From DATFVJ01 sp035517695 (GTDB taxonomy: Bacteria > Actinomycetota > Actinomycetes > Streptosporangiales > Streptosporangiaceae), in contig DATIYI010000193.1 of assembly GCA_035517695.1 (NCBI GenBank), forward strand, positions 24,188 through 88,187: 64,000 nucleotides of DNA, read 5' to 3'. Below are positions 1-8,929 of the stretch, in pieces. A program made the translations under genes and the position numbers. The stretch's first letter is position 1, and each line of letters opens with the position of its first letter. The notes below the pieces were generated by a model that made no database searches, was not told where the DNA came from, and saw nothing but the letters and a program-made list of their open reading frames with translations.

Positions 1-1
1 C

Positions 2-100
2 ATCCCCCTCGGTCTCGCCAACTTCAAGATCATTCCAGTCTCCCTGTTGCCGCTCGGGGTGCGAATCGTCCCTACGGATCAGGCAACCTATGTCGGCTGA
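2..100 (+). CDS. 3' end of an unidentified gene entering from the left
   Basis: The frame starting at base 2 is open from the window edge to a TGA at 98-100 and gives 32 residues ending in ATYVG. The peptide is alternately hydrophobic (LLPLGVRIVP), which reads like the C-terminal strand of a real protein. A strong GC hairpin follows 8 bases after the stop and the next gene is convergent, as expected for a gene end. The product cannot be named because nearly all of the protein lies outside the window. Confidence is limited by the short length. Confidence 0.4.
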   Translation: MPLGLANFKIIPVSLLPLGVRIVPTDQATYVG

Positions 101-107
101 TGCCCTG

Positions 108-132
108 GCCGGGGCCCGGCCTGTGCCCCGGC
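108..132. terminator. GC-rich hairpin between convergent genes
   Basis: GCCGGGGC at 108-115 pairs perfectly with GCCCCGGC at 125-132 across a 9-base loop. It lies between the stop of the left-edge gene and the end of the convergent metallophosphoesterase gene. There is no T tract, which is common in high-GC actinomycetes. A bidirectional terminator role is inferred from position. Confidence 0.4.
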
Positions 133-174
133 TGGCCTGCTGCGTCTGCTTGCGCCCTGTACCGCCTGAGCAAG

Positions 175-672
175 TCAGGTCACGGGAACGATTCTTGCCT
201 CCACGAGTTGGCCGCGCTCGATCCGCAGCAGGCCCAGGGTTCCGTGGGGCTGGCGCCTGCGGTCGGTCGGTGAGCCCGGGTTGAAGATCCGGAGACCGAC
301 GGCGAGGTCGCTCTGGTCGAGCGGGATGTGCGAGTGGCCAAACACCACTAGGGCCGCATCAGGGAACTTGCGGCGCATGCGCGGCGCGCGTCCTGCCCTG
401 GCGCCGCTATCGTGAACCATCGCCACCTGGAGGCCGTCCAGGTCAAGCTCGATGGTTTCCTGCGCTCCCCACGCAGCGACGTCCGCGCCGTCGTTGTTGC
501 CGCGCACAGCGCGGACCGGTGCATAGCCACTCAGTTCGTCGAGCACCTCGGCGGTGCAGACATCGCCCGCGTGCAGGATCAGATCAGCCGTACGGAGGAA
601 CTCAGCGACCCGCGGCGGGCACGATCGCCAGCGGCGCGGCGCGTGCGTGTCCGCCAGCACTGCCACCCTCAT
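175..672 (-). CDS. YfcE/MJ0936-type metallophosphoesterase
   Basis: A 165-residue calcineurin-like phosphoesterase of the small YfcE/MJ0936 group. It should use two metal ions to hydrolyse phosphodiester or phosphomonoester bonds in the cytosol; the substrate is unknown. The metal-binding motifs appear in order: D8-x-H10, GD at 36-37, GNND at 58-61, GHSH near residue 112, then NPGS. Length is normal for the family. A GAGGA-like ribosome site precedes the ATG. It stands alone, convergent with the left-edge gene and separate from the lipid gene pair that follows. The family call is firm. Confidence 0.85.
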   Translation of the reverse strand: MRVAVLADTHAPRRWRSCPPRVAEFLRTADLILHAGDVCTAEVLDELSGYAPVRAVRGNNDGADVAAWGAQETIELDLDGLQVAMVHDSGARAGRAPRMRRKFPDAALVVFGHSHIPLDQSDLAVGLRIFNPGSPTDRRRQPHGTLGLLRIERGQLVEARIVPVT

Positions 673-737
673 GCTGCCGTCCTCACGGCTGCGTCCTCAC
701 GGTTCTGCTGGGACATCGCGACACAGACGTGATCGGG

Positions 738-1511
738 CTATGAGCCGCGCGGCTTTGCGGGACCGGGCGCGCCGCGCAGCCGCTCGCGAGACGTGATCGC
801 GTGTTTCGGCCGGTCGGTGACGAGCACGTCGACCCACGGGTCGGCCAGCCAGCGGGTGATCATCGTATCGTTGTTGACCGTCCAGATCATCGTCTTGATG
901 CCTTGGCGGCGGCACCTGCGGAGCACGCCGGCCAGCGCGAGTCCCTGGTGCATGGCGACCCAGTCCGCGCCGCACGCACGAATGCGGCTCAGTGGGAACA
1001 CCTCGCGGCGGCGGGCCAACGGCCGGAGCAGTCGCGGTACGGCGCCGAGGTCACGGCCGAGGGAAAGGCCCACAGGCACGTCTGGGAACCGGCCCTTGAT
1101 CGCCGCCACCGAGGCGTCCTCCAGCGTCGTCGTCACGAACCTGCCGGGCCCGAGAATGTCGAGCGCCTGCTCGATGACTGCTTCCTCCCCACCCGTCTCC
1201 TTGAGGTCCAGGTGACCGATCGCATGGCCCGCGATGAGCCGCATGAGATCCGCGACGCGAGGTACCTCGTATCCGGCGAGTTCACATAGCCCGGAGTAGC
1301 TGATGTGGGCGAGTGCGTTGTGGCCGCTCGCGTTGTCGTGGCCCACGTGATTGTCGTGATAGACGGCCAGTTCGCCATCCGCTGTTCGCCTGATGTCGAA
1401 CTCTACGTAGTCAGCGCCTGCCTCCAACGCCCCTACATAGGCCTGGTATGTGCCAGCGGGCGCCTCCTCACCACCCCCGCGATGCGCGGAGATGGCAGCC
1501 ATCCTGGTCAC
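738..1511 (-). CDS. glycerophosphodiester phosphodiesterase
   Basis: A 257-residue GDPD-family TIM barrel that hydrolyses glycerophosphodiesters to glycerol-3-phosphate and an alcohol. The catalytic HRG sits near residue 10, the metal-binding ExD (VEFDIRRTADG) near residue 37, and the second catalytic His in VYHD shortly after. There is no signal peptide, so it is probably cytosolic. The start is a GTG at 1511 overlapping the TGA of the upstream LmeA-like gene (GTGA), so the two are translationally coupled. That coupling suggests a joint role in phospholipid or glycolipid turnover. Confidence 0.85.
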   Translation of the reverse strand: MTRMAAISAHRGGGEEAPAGTYQAYVGALEAGADYVEFDIRRTADGELAVYHDNHVGHDNASGHNALAHISYSGLCELAGYEVPRVADLMRLIAGHAIGHLDLKETGGEEAVIEQALDILGPGRFVTTTLEDASVAAIKGRFPDVPVGLSLGRDLGAVPRLLRPLARRREVFPLSRIRACGADWVAMHQGLALAGVLRRCRRQGIKTMIWTVNNDTMITRWLADPWVDVLVTDRPKHAITSRERLRGAPGPAKPRGS

Positions 1512-2281
1512 TGGCTGAAGCTAACATTCTCGCCGGTGACATGGACGAGAACGCCTTGGGCCGAAACTTTCACGCTCTGCACCGTCATGTTCAGTGGCAG
1601 CGTCGGCACAGTCACGGTGAAGTCGGCCAGGGAGCCGAGCAGCGAGGTCGGAAGCCCGTCCGCGGAGATCACCTGGACGTGGATTTTGTTGTCACCGACC
1701 TGGGTTACCCGCGCGGTCGCCGACCCGCTGATGATGGCTAGGTCCACGTTGAAGGTGACTTCGTCGCCGTGCACAGCCGTCACGGTCACATTAGGCCCAC
1801 CTGACGCGCCCAGCAGGTCGCCGAAGGTGATGAGCGCGGTGCCCGATACGTGATCAACGGTCCCCCCGCTGAAGCTTGAATTGAGGTGGACCCCTTGCAG
1901 GTTCGCGTCGATGTTCTTGATATCGACCGGGCCCTCACTTACACCGGCCGAGCTGATTGTGACGTTGTGAAGGTCATGGCCGATGACTTGTGTCAAGAAG
2001 GGAAAGCCCTGGATGGATACGTTCGGCTTGCTGCTGAAGCCCTGGCTCTGGATTTGGGTTGCCATCTTGTTCTCCGCATATGCAGCAGCGGCCCGGTCAG
2101 CGATGACGAGCAGGGCGAGCAGCATCACGAGTGCGATGATGACGTAAAGCCACCGGCGGGTTTTCTTCCGCCGGCGGCGCGGAGCCTGCTGCAGCGGCAG
2201 GGGCGCGGTCGGGTAATCGCTCACGGCTGTTCCCCCGGATGCGTCGGCAGAGCGGGCGCTGACAGTGTGATCAGCACCCAT
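1508..2281 (-). CDS. LmeA-like (DUF2993) membrane-anchored phospholipid-binding protein
   Basis: A 257-residue protein with a proline- and arginine-rich cytosolic N-terminus (RRRRKKTRRW), one membrane segment at about 42-62, and an extracytoplasmic domain from about 67 to the end typical of DUF2993/LmeA. In mycobacteria LmeA binds phosphoinositides and is needed for mannan elongation; the same role here is inference. The ATG at 2281 is preceded by AGGGGCGCT. It is the first gene of a two-gene unit with the glycerophosphodiesterase downstream. Confidence 0.75.
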   Translation of the reverse strand: MGADHTVSARSADASGGTAVSDYPTAPLPLQQAPRRRRKKTRRWLYVIIALVMLLALLVIADRAAAAYAENKMATQIQSQGFSSKPNVSIQGFPFLTQVIGHDLHNVTISSAGVSEGPVDIKNIDANLQGVHLNSSFSGGTVDHVSGTALITFGDLLGASGGPNVTVTAVHGDEVTFNVDLAIISGSATARVTQVGDNKIHVQVISADGLPTSLLGSLADFTVTVPTLPLNMTVQSVKVSAQGVLVHVTGENVSFSQ

Positions 2282-2655
2282 AGCGCCCCTGGTCTGTTGC
2301 TGTTGCGGTCCGCAGGGCTACGGGCAGCAACGCGTGTGGCGGCGGAGAGGCCTGCGACTGCGGCAGCGGCGCCAACCCCGCCGGTCCACGTCATGAGGAG
2401 ATGCTACGATACACCGCCCACGGCTGATACCTCATGCCCAATCCCCAGAAAGCACGCGGCGAGAAAGACCAGTACCTCAGGTTTAACTGAGCACGCACTG
2501 CTCGATGGCGCGTCACGTCGACATGACTCGGGCCGCATCGCAGGCTCGCGCTGGTTTTCGTCGCAGCCGCCGGTGGATTCCTGAGCGTGGTGCAGAACAT
2601 CCACGGTGCCGCACTGTTCGGCGGCCTCGTCCTCGCCGCCATATCTGCGGCACGG
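2282..2655. other. gap between lmeA-like and kinase genes
   Basis: No convincing gene was found in these 374 bases. They should hold the promoter of the LmeA-like gene and the end of the kinase transcript. A hydrophobic frame on the plus strand ends at 2691 but lacks a usable start and overlaps the kinase 3' end, so it was not called. Confidence 0.4.
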
Positions 2656-5517
2656 TCACGGCAGGTCGCCGACGGCCACGGCTTCGAGTAGCTGTGCGTT
2701 CGAGTCCGTAACGAGCAGTGTCCTGCCGTTGGGTTCCACCGCGAACTGACGAGGCACATCACCGGTCTGTACCAGACCGAGCAGGGCCGGCCTACCGTCC
2801 ACAGCGGCGGCGGTGTTGATCACCATGAGACTCGACGTTGCACCCTTCACCGCAAGAATGTTGGAGTTGGCGACGACGATCCGATTCCCGTGGTCGATGA
2901 AGGTCAGCCCGATTGGTTCTTCACCCACCCGGACCCTTGAGATCAGCGCCTGTTGCGGATCAGAGGTGAGTCTTGAGGCGGAGAAGCCGAGCACCTCGTT
3001 GCTTTCCCTCGCGGTCACCCAGACCATAGTGGAATCCGTAGAGTTGATCACGCGGACGGGGTCGCACCCCGCGTTCACTGTGCCAGCGATCGATCTGCCG
3101 GGTTCCTTCTCCGCCTCGCCAAGGTTGAGAACGGTCAGCGTGCCCTCCGGATTGCTGGTGCTGCGCATCTCGCTCGTCACGTATAGCCAATGGCCGTCGC
3201 TCGATACCCGCTCGCCCACAGGTTTGACGCCGAGGCGGACGTTCCCGACAAAATTGGCTGCCCCAAAACCGCGGGTAAGGGCTCTGTGCAGGTCGAATAC
3301 GGCAAGGTGATTGCTGTTCATGAGAGTCACGAACGCAAACCGGTCATCGGGTGAGACCGCGACCTGGACGGCTCCTCGGCCACCGGGGCTAAACAGTTTC
3401 CCGACTACGGCATTTGGGTTCCCCTGTTCCGCCCCGGCCACGTTGACGACGAACGCTCCACTGCCTGACGCGACGACCAGGTAACGTGCGTCGTGGGTGA
3501 GCGACTCGCCGTTAGCGTTCGGCACAGAAAAGGTCCGCACTAGTGAGGGCGCAAAAGAGCCGCCGTTCCTGAGCACGGCGACCGACTGGCCGAGTGTGAC
3601 GAATGTCCATTGACCGTTCGGCGTGACGGCGACAGCGTAAGGTTCGCCAGGCAGCGCGACGTTGGCGCGGTGAACCTTGGCAAGCGGCTGAGCCCCGGCC
3701 GTCGCCGTGCTGCAGCCGGGCGCCGTGAGTGCCGCTTGCTGAGTGCCGTTGCTAGCGGCGTGGATCGCGAGTGCCGCTCCCGCGAGGCCAACGACGGCGG
3801 CGCAGGCGACAACCAGCACGGCGCGCGACCGCGTCCATGGCCTGCGCCGACTCGGTGGTTCGCCGTGGCTTGCCGGAAACAGCGTCTGCGGCGGACCCGG
3901 AGGCATTCTGTCGAACGGAGGTCCCGCCCCGATCAGCGGCCGATCCCGCCGGCTCCCCGGCTCGGTCGCGTGGCCACTGTCGGGTCCGGCGTCGGCCGGG
4001 CTCGGCTTCCCGTAGGGTCCGGCGTCGGCTCGGTTCGGCTTCCCGTAGGGTCCGGCGTCGGCTCGGTTCGGCTTCCCGTAGGGTCCGGCGTCGGCTCGGT
4101 TCGGCTTCCCGTAGGGTCCGGCGTCGGCTTGGCTCGGCTTCCCGTAGGGTCCGGCGTCGGCTCGGCTCGGCTCGGCCGCGGCGAACCCGCTATGTCCTTC
4201 TGCGGCACCCGTGCCAGCTGCGCCACCCATGCCACTTGCAGCCCACGTGCCAGCTGCGGCGCTCATGTCACTTGCGGTGCCCGCGCCAGCTCCGCGAGCG
4301 GTGTCAGCTCCGGCGCCCATGTCACCTGTGGCACCGGAGCCAGCAGCGCTGGCTCCCTGGCCAGTAGCGGCCTCGGTGCCTGCGTGGGCGGCGGGAGCGC
4401 TGGCCTTGCCCGGGGTGTTAGGCACGTGCACGCCTGAGCCCGCAGGCGGTGCCGGCTGCTGTGCAGGCTGCGCGCGGGACTCGTCACCGGCGGGGCCAGC
4501 GGCCCCGGTGCTCGCGGCGACCTCCGTGCCCGGGTGCGCGGCCGGATCCCGCCCCGATCTTCCCGCGCCCGCACGCGGCGTGGCGCCTCCCGTGGTACGC
4601 GGCGCCGCAGGCGAGGGCCGCACGTTCGGGACCGCGGCATCCCCCGTGCCGACGCCGCAGGCTTCGCTTAGGGCGATTGCGAAATCCATGCACAGGGCGT
4701 ACCTGTCGGCTGGCGCCTTGGCCAGCGCCTTGGCCATGACCTGGTCGACCGCCGCTGGCAGGTCGGGACGACGGCCGGTGAGCGCTGGCGGCGGCTCGGA
4801 CAATTGCGCCCACAGCACTGCCATCCGCTGGTCACGCTCGAACGGCGGAGTGCCGCACAGCATCTCGAACGCGGCGCAGGCGAGCGCGTAGAGGTCCGCG
4901 CGTCCGTCGACCGGCCTGCCCTCGATCTGCTCGGGCGCCACATAATCGAGCGTCCCGAGGAACTGGCCCGCCGATGTAAGGTCCGCCGCCGCGAGAGCCT
5001 GCTTGCTGAGCCCGAAGTCGGAAAGGTAAACGTGGGCCCGCCGGCCGCCTCCCGTGGCGTCAAGCAGCATGTTGGCGGGCTTCACGTCTCTGTGCACCAG
5101 GCCGCGCGCGTGCGCCGCGTCAAGCGCAGAGGCCATCTGCGTGATGACATTCGCGACGTACGCCGCGGGCAACTGGCTCTCCCGGTCGAGCAGTGTCCGC
5201 AGGTCCCGCCCCTTGACGTAACGCATCGCGATGAACAGAACACCCCTGGCCTCACCGGCCTCGAAGATCGGGATGATGTTGGGGTGGTCGACGGCCGCCG
5301 CCGCCCGCGATTCCCGCATGAAGCGCTGGCGGAATGCCCGGTCCCTGGAGAGTTCGGGCGCCAGGATTTTCAGTGCTACCGGCCGGTCGAGGCGGGTGTC
5401 ATGGGCGCGGTAGACAACGGCCATTCCGCCGCGGCCGATCTCCTCCTCGAGCCGGTAGCCCGCAACCAGCGCACCGGGTGCAAAGTCGCCAGCATCGCGA
5501 GGGATCTGGTCACTCAC
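2656..5517 (-). CDS. membrane Ser/Thr protein kinase with beta-propeller sensor domain
   Basis: A 953-residue Hanks-type kinase (PknB/PknF class). The kinase domain covers about 20-285: GRGGMAVVY P-loop, VALK lysine, HRDVKPANM catalytic loop and DFG. A long Ala/Pro/Gly-rich juxtamembrane linker follows, including an 11-residue repeat (ADAGPYGKPNR type) at about 449-512. A single membrane segment lies near 560-580. The exterior part, about 600-953, carries repeated VTPNGQW/VSPDDRF-type strands of a YVTN/lactonase-like beta-propeller, probably a ligand or cell-wall sensor. It is transcribed divergently from a FHA-FHA-ABC exporter, its likely substrate by analogy with mycobacterial PknF/Rv1747. 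ATG at 5517; family assignment is firm. Confidence 0.9.
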   Translation of the reverse strand: MSDQIPRDAGDFAPGALVAGYRLEEEIGRGGMAVVYRAHDTRLDRPVALKILAPELSRDRAFRQRFMRESRAAAAVDHPNIIPIFEAGEARGVLFIAMRYVKGRDLRTLLDRESQLPAAYVANVITQMASALDAAHARGLVHRDVKPANMLLDATGGGRRAHVYLSDFGLSKQALAAADLTSAGQFLGTLDYVAPEQIEGRPVDGRADLYALACAAFEMLCGTPPFERDQRMAVLWAQLSEPPPALTGRRPDLPAAVDQVMAKALAKAPADRYALCMDFAIALSEACGVGTGDAAVPNVRPSPAAPRTTGGATPRAGAGRSGRDPAAHPGTEVAASTGAAGPAGDESRAQPAQQPAPPAGSGVHVPNTPGKASAPAAHAGTEAATGQGASAAGSGATGDMGAGADTARGAGAGTASDMSAAAGTWAASGMGGAAGTGAAEGHSGFAAAEPSRADAGPYGKPSQADAGPYGKPNRADAGPYGKPNRADAGPYGKPNRADAGPYGKPSPADAGPDSGHATEPGSRRDRPLIGAGPPFDRMPPGPPQTLFPASHGEPPSRRRPWTRSRAVLVVACAAVVGLAGAALAIHAASNGTQQAALTAPGCSTATAGAQPLAKVHRANVALPGEPYAVAVTPNGQWTFVTLGQSVAVLRNGGSFAPSLVRTFSVPNANGESLTHDARYLVVASGSGAFVVNVAGAEQGNPNAVVGKLFSPGGRGAVQVAVSPDDRFAFVTLMNSNHLAVFDLHRALTRGFGAANFVGNVRLGVKPVGERVSSDGHWLYVTSEMRSTSNPEGTLTVLNLGEAEKEPGRSIAGTVNAGCDPVRVINSTDSTMVWVTARESNEVLGFSASRLTSDPQQALISRVRVGEEPIGLTFIDHGNRIVVANSNILAVKGATSSLMVINTAAAVDGRPALLGLVQTGDVPRQFAVEPNGRTLLVTDSNAQLLEAVAVGDLP
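3982..4170 (-). repeat. 33-bp tandem repeat inside the kinase linker
   Basis: Five full units and one partial unit of a 33-bp sequence (units start at 3982, 4015, 4048, 4081, 4114 and 4147) encode the 11-residue ADAGPYGKPxx repeat. The unit length is a multiple of three, so copy-number change keeps the frame and only alters the distance between kinase and membrane. Confidence 0.9.
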
Positions 5518-5722
5518 CCTGCCTCCAGCGCTCGCCCGGCCCGCTCATGTGCACGCTGGCTCCCCGCCGCAGCGCCGACCAGCACCGGAATCTCGCGACA
5601 CATACTCGCAGAGCAGCCGGATCGGTCCAAGTATCCCAATGCGGGCTATGGCTCTCAGCACCGCCATAGACTGCAAGGCCCAAGATATTCTAGTTTACAC
5701 CGTATCGCTCTACACTTGGCGG
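5518..5722. promoter_or_regulatory. divergent promoter region, kinase and FHA-ABC exporter
   Basis: A 205-bp gap between divergent starts. Its right half is unusually AT-rich for this window. TAGACT at 5667-5672 and TAGTTT at 5691-5696 are 18 bases apart and could serve as -35/-10 for the exporter. TACACT at 5711-5716 sits 7 bases before the ATG and would give a leaderless transcript. The choice between them cannot be made by eye. Confidence 0.35.
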
Positions 5723-8074
5723 ATGATGACCGAGCGCTCCATGTCGTCGCAGGCAACTCCGGTACTCGTCATAAGGACGCACGGGTCGGAACAAACGTTG
5801 CATGCGGGGCGGTCGTATACCGTCGGCCGCGACCCGGAATGCGACATTGTGGTCGCCGACTCACGTGTCTCGTGGCGGCACGCGCTCGTGCGCCTGGACA
5901 ACGGCGCCTGGATCCTTGAGGACACCGGCAGCACCAACGGGACGTTCCTCGGCAACCAGCGCGTGAATCGTTGCGAGATCAACTCAGATTGCGTGCTCAG
6001 GCTTGGTCACCCAGACGACGGGCCTGTTGTGCTTTGCTCGGTCAGCCGCCCGGACCTGGTCGGCGGCGCCATGGCCCAGCCCGTTGGACTGAGTGTGGAC
6101 CGCCGGCCGACGACGGTGCATCGGGCCCCGGTCCGGGTGCTGCGTATCGGGCGTTCGCCCGACAACGACATAGTGCTCTCCGACCTCGGTGTCTCGCGCC
6201 ACCACGCTGAGCTGCGGAATTCAGGCGGCGGCCGATACGAGATCCGGGACCTGGTTAGCCACAATGGCACCTTCGTCAATGGCGAGCGAATTTCGAGCGC
6301 GACGGTAACCGAGCACGACATTATTGGCATCGGGCGTGCGACGTTCCGTCTGGTAGGTGACGAACTACGCCAATTCACCGATGAGGGCGACGTCTCGCTG
6401 GTCGCGAACGACCTGACGGTGCGCGTCGGGGGTGGCAAGGTGCTGCTCGATCACGTCAGCTTCCCGATCGGGGAGCGCAGCCTGGTCGCGATCATCGGCC
6501 CGAGCGGCGCGGGCAAGACGACCCTGCTGGGCGCGCTGACCGGAATGCGACCCGCAGACGAGGGCACGGTCCTCTACGACAATCGCGATCTCTACAAGAA
6601 CTATGCGGAACTGCGTCACAGGATTGGCCTGGTGCCGCAGGAGAACATCCTGCACACTCAACTGTCCGCGCGCCGCGCTCTTCGTTATGCGGCTGAGCTC
6701 CGCTTCCCTGCTGACACGTCGAAAAGGGAGCGGAATGACCGGGTGGATGAAGTCATCGGTGAACTCGGCCTCAAGGCCCATGCGCAGACCCGCGCCGCCT
6801 CTTTGTCCGGTGGCCAGCAGAAGCGCGTCAACGTCGCCCTTGAGCTGCTGACCAAGCCCTCGCTGCTCTTCCTTGACGAACCCACCTCCGGCTTGGACCC
6901 TGGCCTGGACAAGTCCGTAATGGAAATGATGAGCGGGCTGGCCAAGGACGGCCGCACGGTCGTCGTTGTGACACACAGTGTCGCCAACCTGGACGTGTGC
7001 GACCGTCTGCTTGTCATGGTGCCGGGCGGCCGTGTCGCCTTCTTCGGGCCACCCGCGGACGGGCTCAGGCACTTCTGCAAACCAGGCTGGGCCGACGTAT
7101 TCCAGGCATTCGATCAGGAACCCGACAGGGACTGGGCCGCGGAGTTCAAGCAGTCGCCGCTGTACGCCCAGTACGTCACGTCGGGCCTGGCCCCGCGCGC
7201 GCCTGCGGCAAGCCACAGGCAGACTCCACCCCCGCCCAAGTCGCGCAATCGTCTCGCGCAGTTGAGCACCCTCGTCAGGCGATACGTGGCTGTCATCGCC
7301 TCCGACCCTGTCTACCTGGCCTTCCTTGCTGGGGTCCCGATCGTCCTCGGCGGGGTGATCCGGGTGATCCCGGCCAAGCAAGGCCTGGGCGGGCGCCCTG
7401 GCACGAATGATGCCGCCGAGCAACTACTACAGGTCCTCGTCCTGTGTGCCTGCTTCGCCGGAGCGTTTAACGCCGTCAGGGAACTGGTCAAGGAACGCGC
7501 CATCTACACCAGGGAGCGCGCCGCCGGGTTGTCCGCCGGCGCCTACCTGTCCTCCAAGGTCGTGGTACTGGGGGTCATCAGCGCGATCCAGGCTGCGCTG
7601 CTCCTGCTCATCGGGCTTTACGGCCGCCCGCTCCCGACCCACGGTGTTGTTCTTAAGGCCCTGCCACTGGCAGAACTGATCCTGGCAATATGCGTGCTGG
7701 CTGTCGTCTCGATGGCACTTGGGTTGCTGATCTCCGCATCGGTCAACACGTCGGAGAAGGCAATGCCGCTGCTACTTGTGGCTGTGGTGGTGGAGATCAT
7801 CTTCACCGGAACCGTTTTCGCGCTCAACGGGAAGGCAGGGCTCGAGCAGGTCGCGTGGCTTTCGCCCTCCCGCTGGGGCTTCGCCGCCCCCGCGTCCACG
7901 GCCGACCTCACGCGGATCATGCCGCCCGTCCCGGGGACAAAGCCGGATCCGCTGTGGCTGCACAGCGCGCACACCTGGCTGAAGGACATGGCGGCTCTTG
8001 TCGCGCTCGGTATCGTGTTCATCCTGCTCACCTGGTGGCGGCTGGTGCGGCTCAGCCCCGGCCGCAGGCGGTGA
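5723..8074 (+). CDS. FHA-FHA-ABC transporter fusion (Rv1747-like)
   Basis: A 783-residue fusion. Two phosphothreonine-binding FHA domains come first (about 8-100 and 137-205, each with GR, S-x-x-H and NGT signatures), then an ABC ATPase (about 225-450; GPSGAGKTT Walker A, LSGGQQKR signature, LFLDEPTSGLDP Walker B), then an ABC-2 permease with about six membrane segments. The layout matches mycobacterial Rv1747, an exporter linked to cell-wall glycolipid (PIM) export and phosphorylated by PknF. The inter-FHA linker holds RPTTVHR, a plausible phospho-Thr site. The open frame extends upstream, but homology begins just after the ATG cluster 5723/5726/5741. Its divergent neighbour is the likely regulating kinase. 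Confidence 0.9.
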   Translation: MMTERSMSSQATPVLVIRTHGSEQTLHAGRSYTVGRDPECDIVVADSRVSWRHALVRLDNGAWILEDTGSTNGTFLGNQRVNRCEINSDCVLRLGHPDDGPVVLCSVSRPDLVGGAMAQPVGLSVDRRPTTVHRAPVRVLRIGRSPDNDIVLSDLGVSRHHAELRNSGGGRYEIRDLVSHNGTFVNGERISSATVTEHDIIGIGRATFRLVGDELRQFTDEGDVSLVANDLTVRVGGGKVLLDHVSFPIGERSLVAIIGPSGAGKTTLLGALTGMRPADEGTVLYDNRDLYKNYAELRHRIGLVPQENILHTQLSARRALRYAAELRFPADTSKRERNDRVDEVIGELGLKAHAQTRAASLSGGQQKRVNVALELLTKPSLLFLDEPTSGLDPGLDKSVMEMMSGLAKDGRTVVVVTHSVANLDVCDRLLVMVPGGRVAFFGPPADGLRHFCKPGWADVFQAFDQEPDRDWAAEFKQSPLYAQYVTSGLAPRAPAASHRQTPPPPKSRNRLAQLSTLVRRYVAVIASDPVYLAFLAGVPIVLGGVIRVIPAKQGLGGRPGTNDAAEQLLQVLVLCACFAGAFNAVRELVKERAIYTRERAAGLSAGAYLSSKVVVLGVISAIQAALLLLIGLYGRPLPTHGVVLKALPLAELILAICVLAVVSMALGLLISASVNTSEKAMPLLLVAVVVEIIFTGTVFALNGKAGLEQVAWLSPSRWGFAAPASTADLTRIMPPVPGTKPDPLWLHSAHTWLKDMAALVALGIVFILLTWWRLVRLSPGRRR

Positions 8075-8094
8075 AGGCGCCGGCTCTGGTCGGC

Positions 8095-8583
8095 TCAGGT
8101 CACCTCGCGCAGCCTGCCGGTTGCCACGTCCAAGATGAACCCGCGCACCGCATCGGTATGCGGTACGAACGGGCTCGCCTTGATCCGTGCGATCGATTGC
8201 CGGATGTCGGTCTCAAGATCGTCGAATGCCTCAACGGCCCATTCGGGCTTGATACCGGTCTCGGCAAGGACTGACGCCTTGAAGGCGTCGTCGGTGAAGG
8301 TGAGCATGCCGCAGTCGGTGTGGTGGATGAGAATGATCTCCTGGGTCCCGAGCAGGCGCTGGCTGATCGCCAGCGAGCGGATCACGTCTGCCGTGACGGC
8401 CCCGCCCGCGTTGCGGATGACGTGTGCGTCGCCCTCGGCGAGGCCGAGCGCCGGGTAGACGTTCAGGCGGGCGTCCATGCACGCCACGACGGCGACATAC
8501 TTGGCTGGCGGCATGGGCAACGGGCCGTGGAACCCGGCGGCGTAGCGCTCATTGTTAGCGAGCAGGTCGTCAGTTGCGGACAT
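8095..8583 (-). CDS. beta-class carbonic anhydrase
   Basis: A 162-residue zinc enzyme interconverting CO2 and bicarbonate. Zinc ligands are visible: Cys in ACMDAR with its Asp/Arg dyad, and the His/Cys pair in HHTDCGM. The compact size matches the short actinobacterial type (Rv1284-like). The ATG at 8583 was preferred over one 6 bases upstream because AAGGG then has 7-base spacing. It opens the dormancy island but no DevR-like site was seen in front of it, so co-regulation is unproven. Confidence 0.88.
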   Translation of the reverse strand: MSATDDLLANNERYAAGFHGPLPMPPAKYVAVVACMDARLNVYPALGLAEGDAHVIRNAGGAVTADVIRSLAISQRLLGTQEIILIHHTDCGMLTFTDDAFKASVLAETGIKPEWAVEAFDDLETDIRQSIARIKASPFVPHTDAVRGFILDVATGRLREVT

Positions 8584-8660
8584 ATTCATTCCCTTCAGAC
8601 CGGATTAGCCGAAATATCAGCTAACGTCGCTGCCGACCCTCACGTCAACCCGTGCACGGC

Positions 8661-8780
8661 AGCACCTCGGGCCTCCGCACCTCGGGCCTCAGCACCTCGG
8701 GCCTCAGCACCTCGGGCCTCAGCACCTCGGGCCTCCGCACCTCCAGCCTCCGCACCTCCAGCCTCCGCACCTCAAGTTTC
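8661..8780. repeat. 15-bp minisatellite, eight units, in a 340-bp gap
   Basis: Eight contiguous 15-bp units (consensus AGCACCTCGGGCCTC, the last three diverging to CTCCAGCCTC and CTCAAGTTTC) lie upstream of the carbonic anhydrase gene, between it and the end of the phosphoribosyltransferase gene. The rest of the gap 8590-8929 holds overlapping GC inverted repeats (GGCGCC/CCCGGG types) that may terminate the fusion gene's transcript. No gene is supported; the open frame through the repeat is a by-product of the unit length. Confidence 0.9.
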
Positions 8781-8929
8781 AGCGCCAAGGACGGCGCCCC
8801 CGGCCAGGCGCCGGTTTAGCCCGGGCGAGGGGGCGCGCCTGCCTGGTGGCGCCTGCCCCGGACGGCGCCTGGCCGGGAGCACGGCCGGGGCGAGCCGGGG
8901 CCCGGCGAGCGTCGCGATGGGCGCGGCTT

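Noticed and set aside
2526..2691. Plus-strand hydrophobic frame (GGFLSVVQNIHGAALFGGLVLAAISAAR) near the kinase 3' end
   Set aside because: It lacks a credible start codon and ribosome site after the upstream stop and overlaps the convergent kinase gene; a small decayed membrane gene is possible but unsupported.
4804..5919. Long open frame on the plus strand opposite the kinase gene
   Set aside because: It is antisense to a clearly recognised kinase domain and arises from GC-biased third positions; no family motifs.
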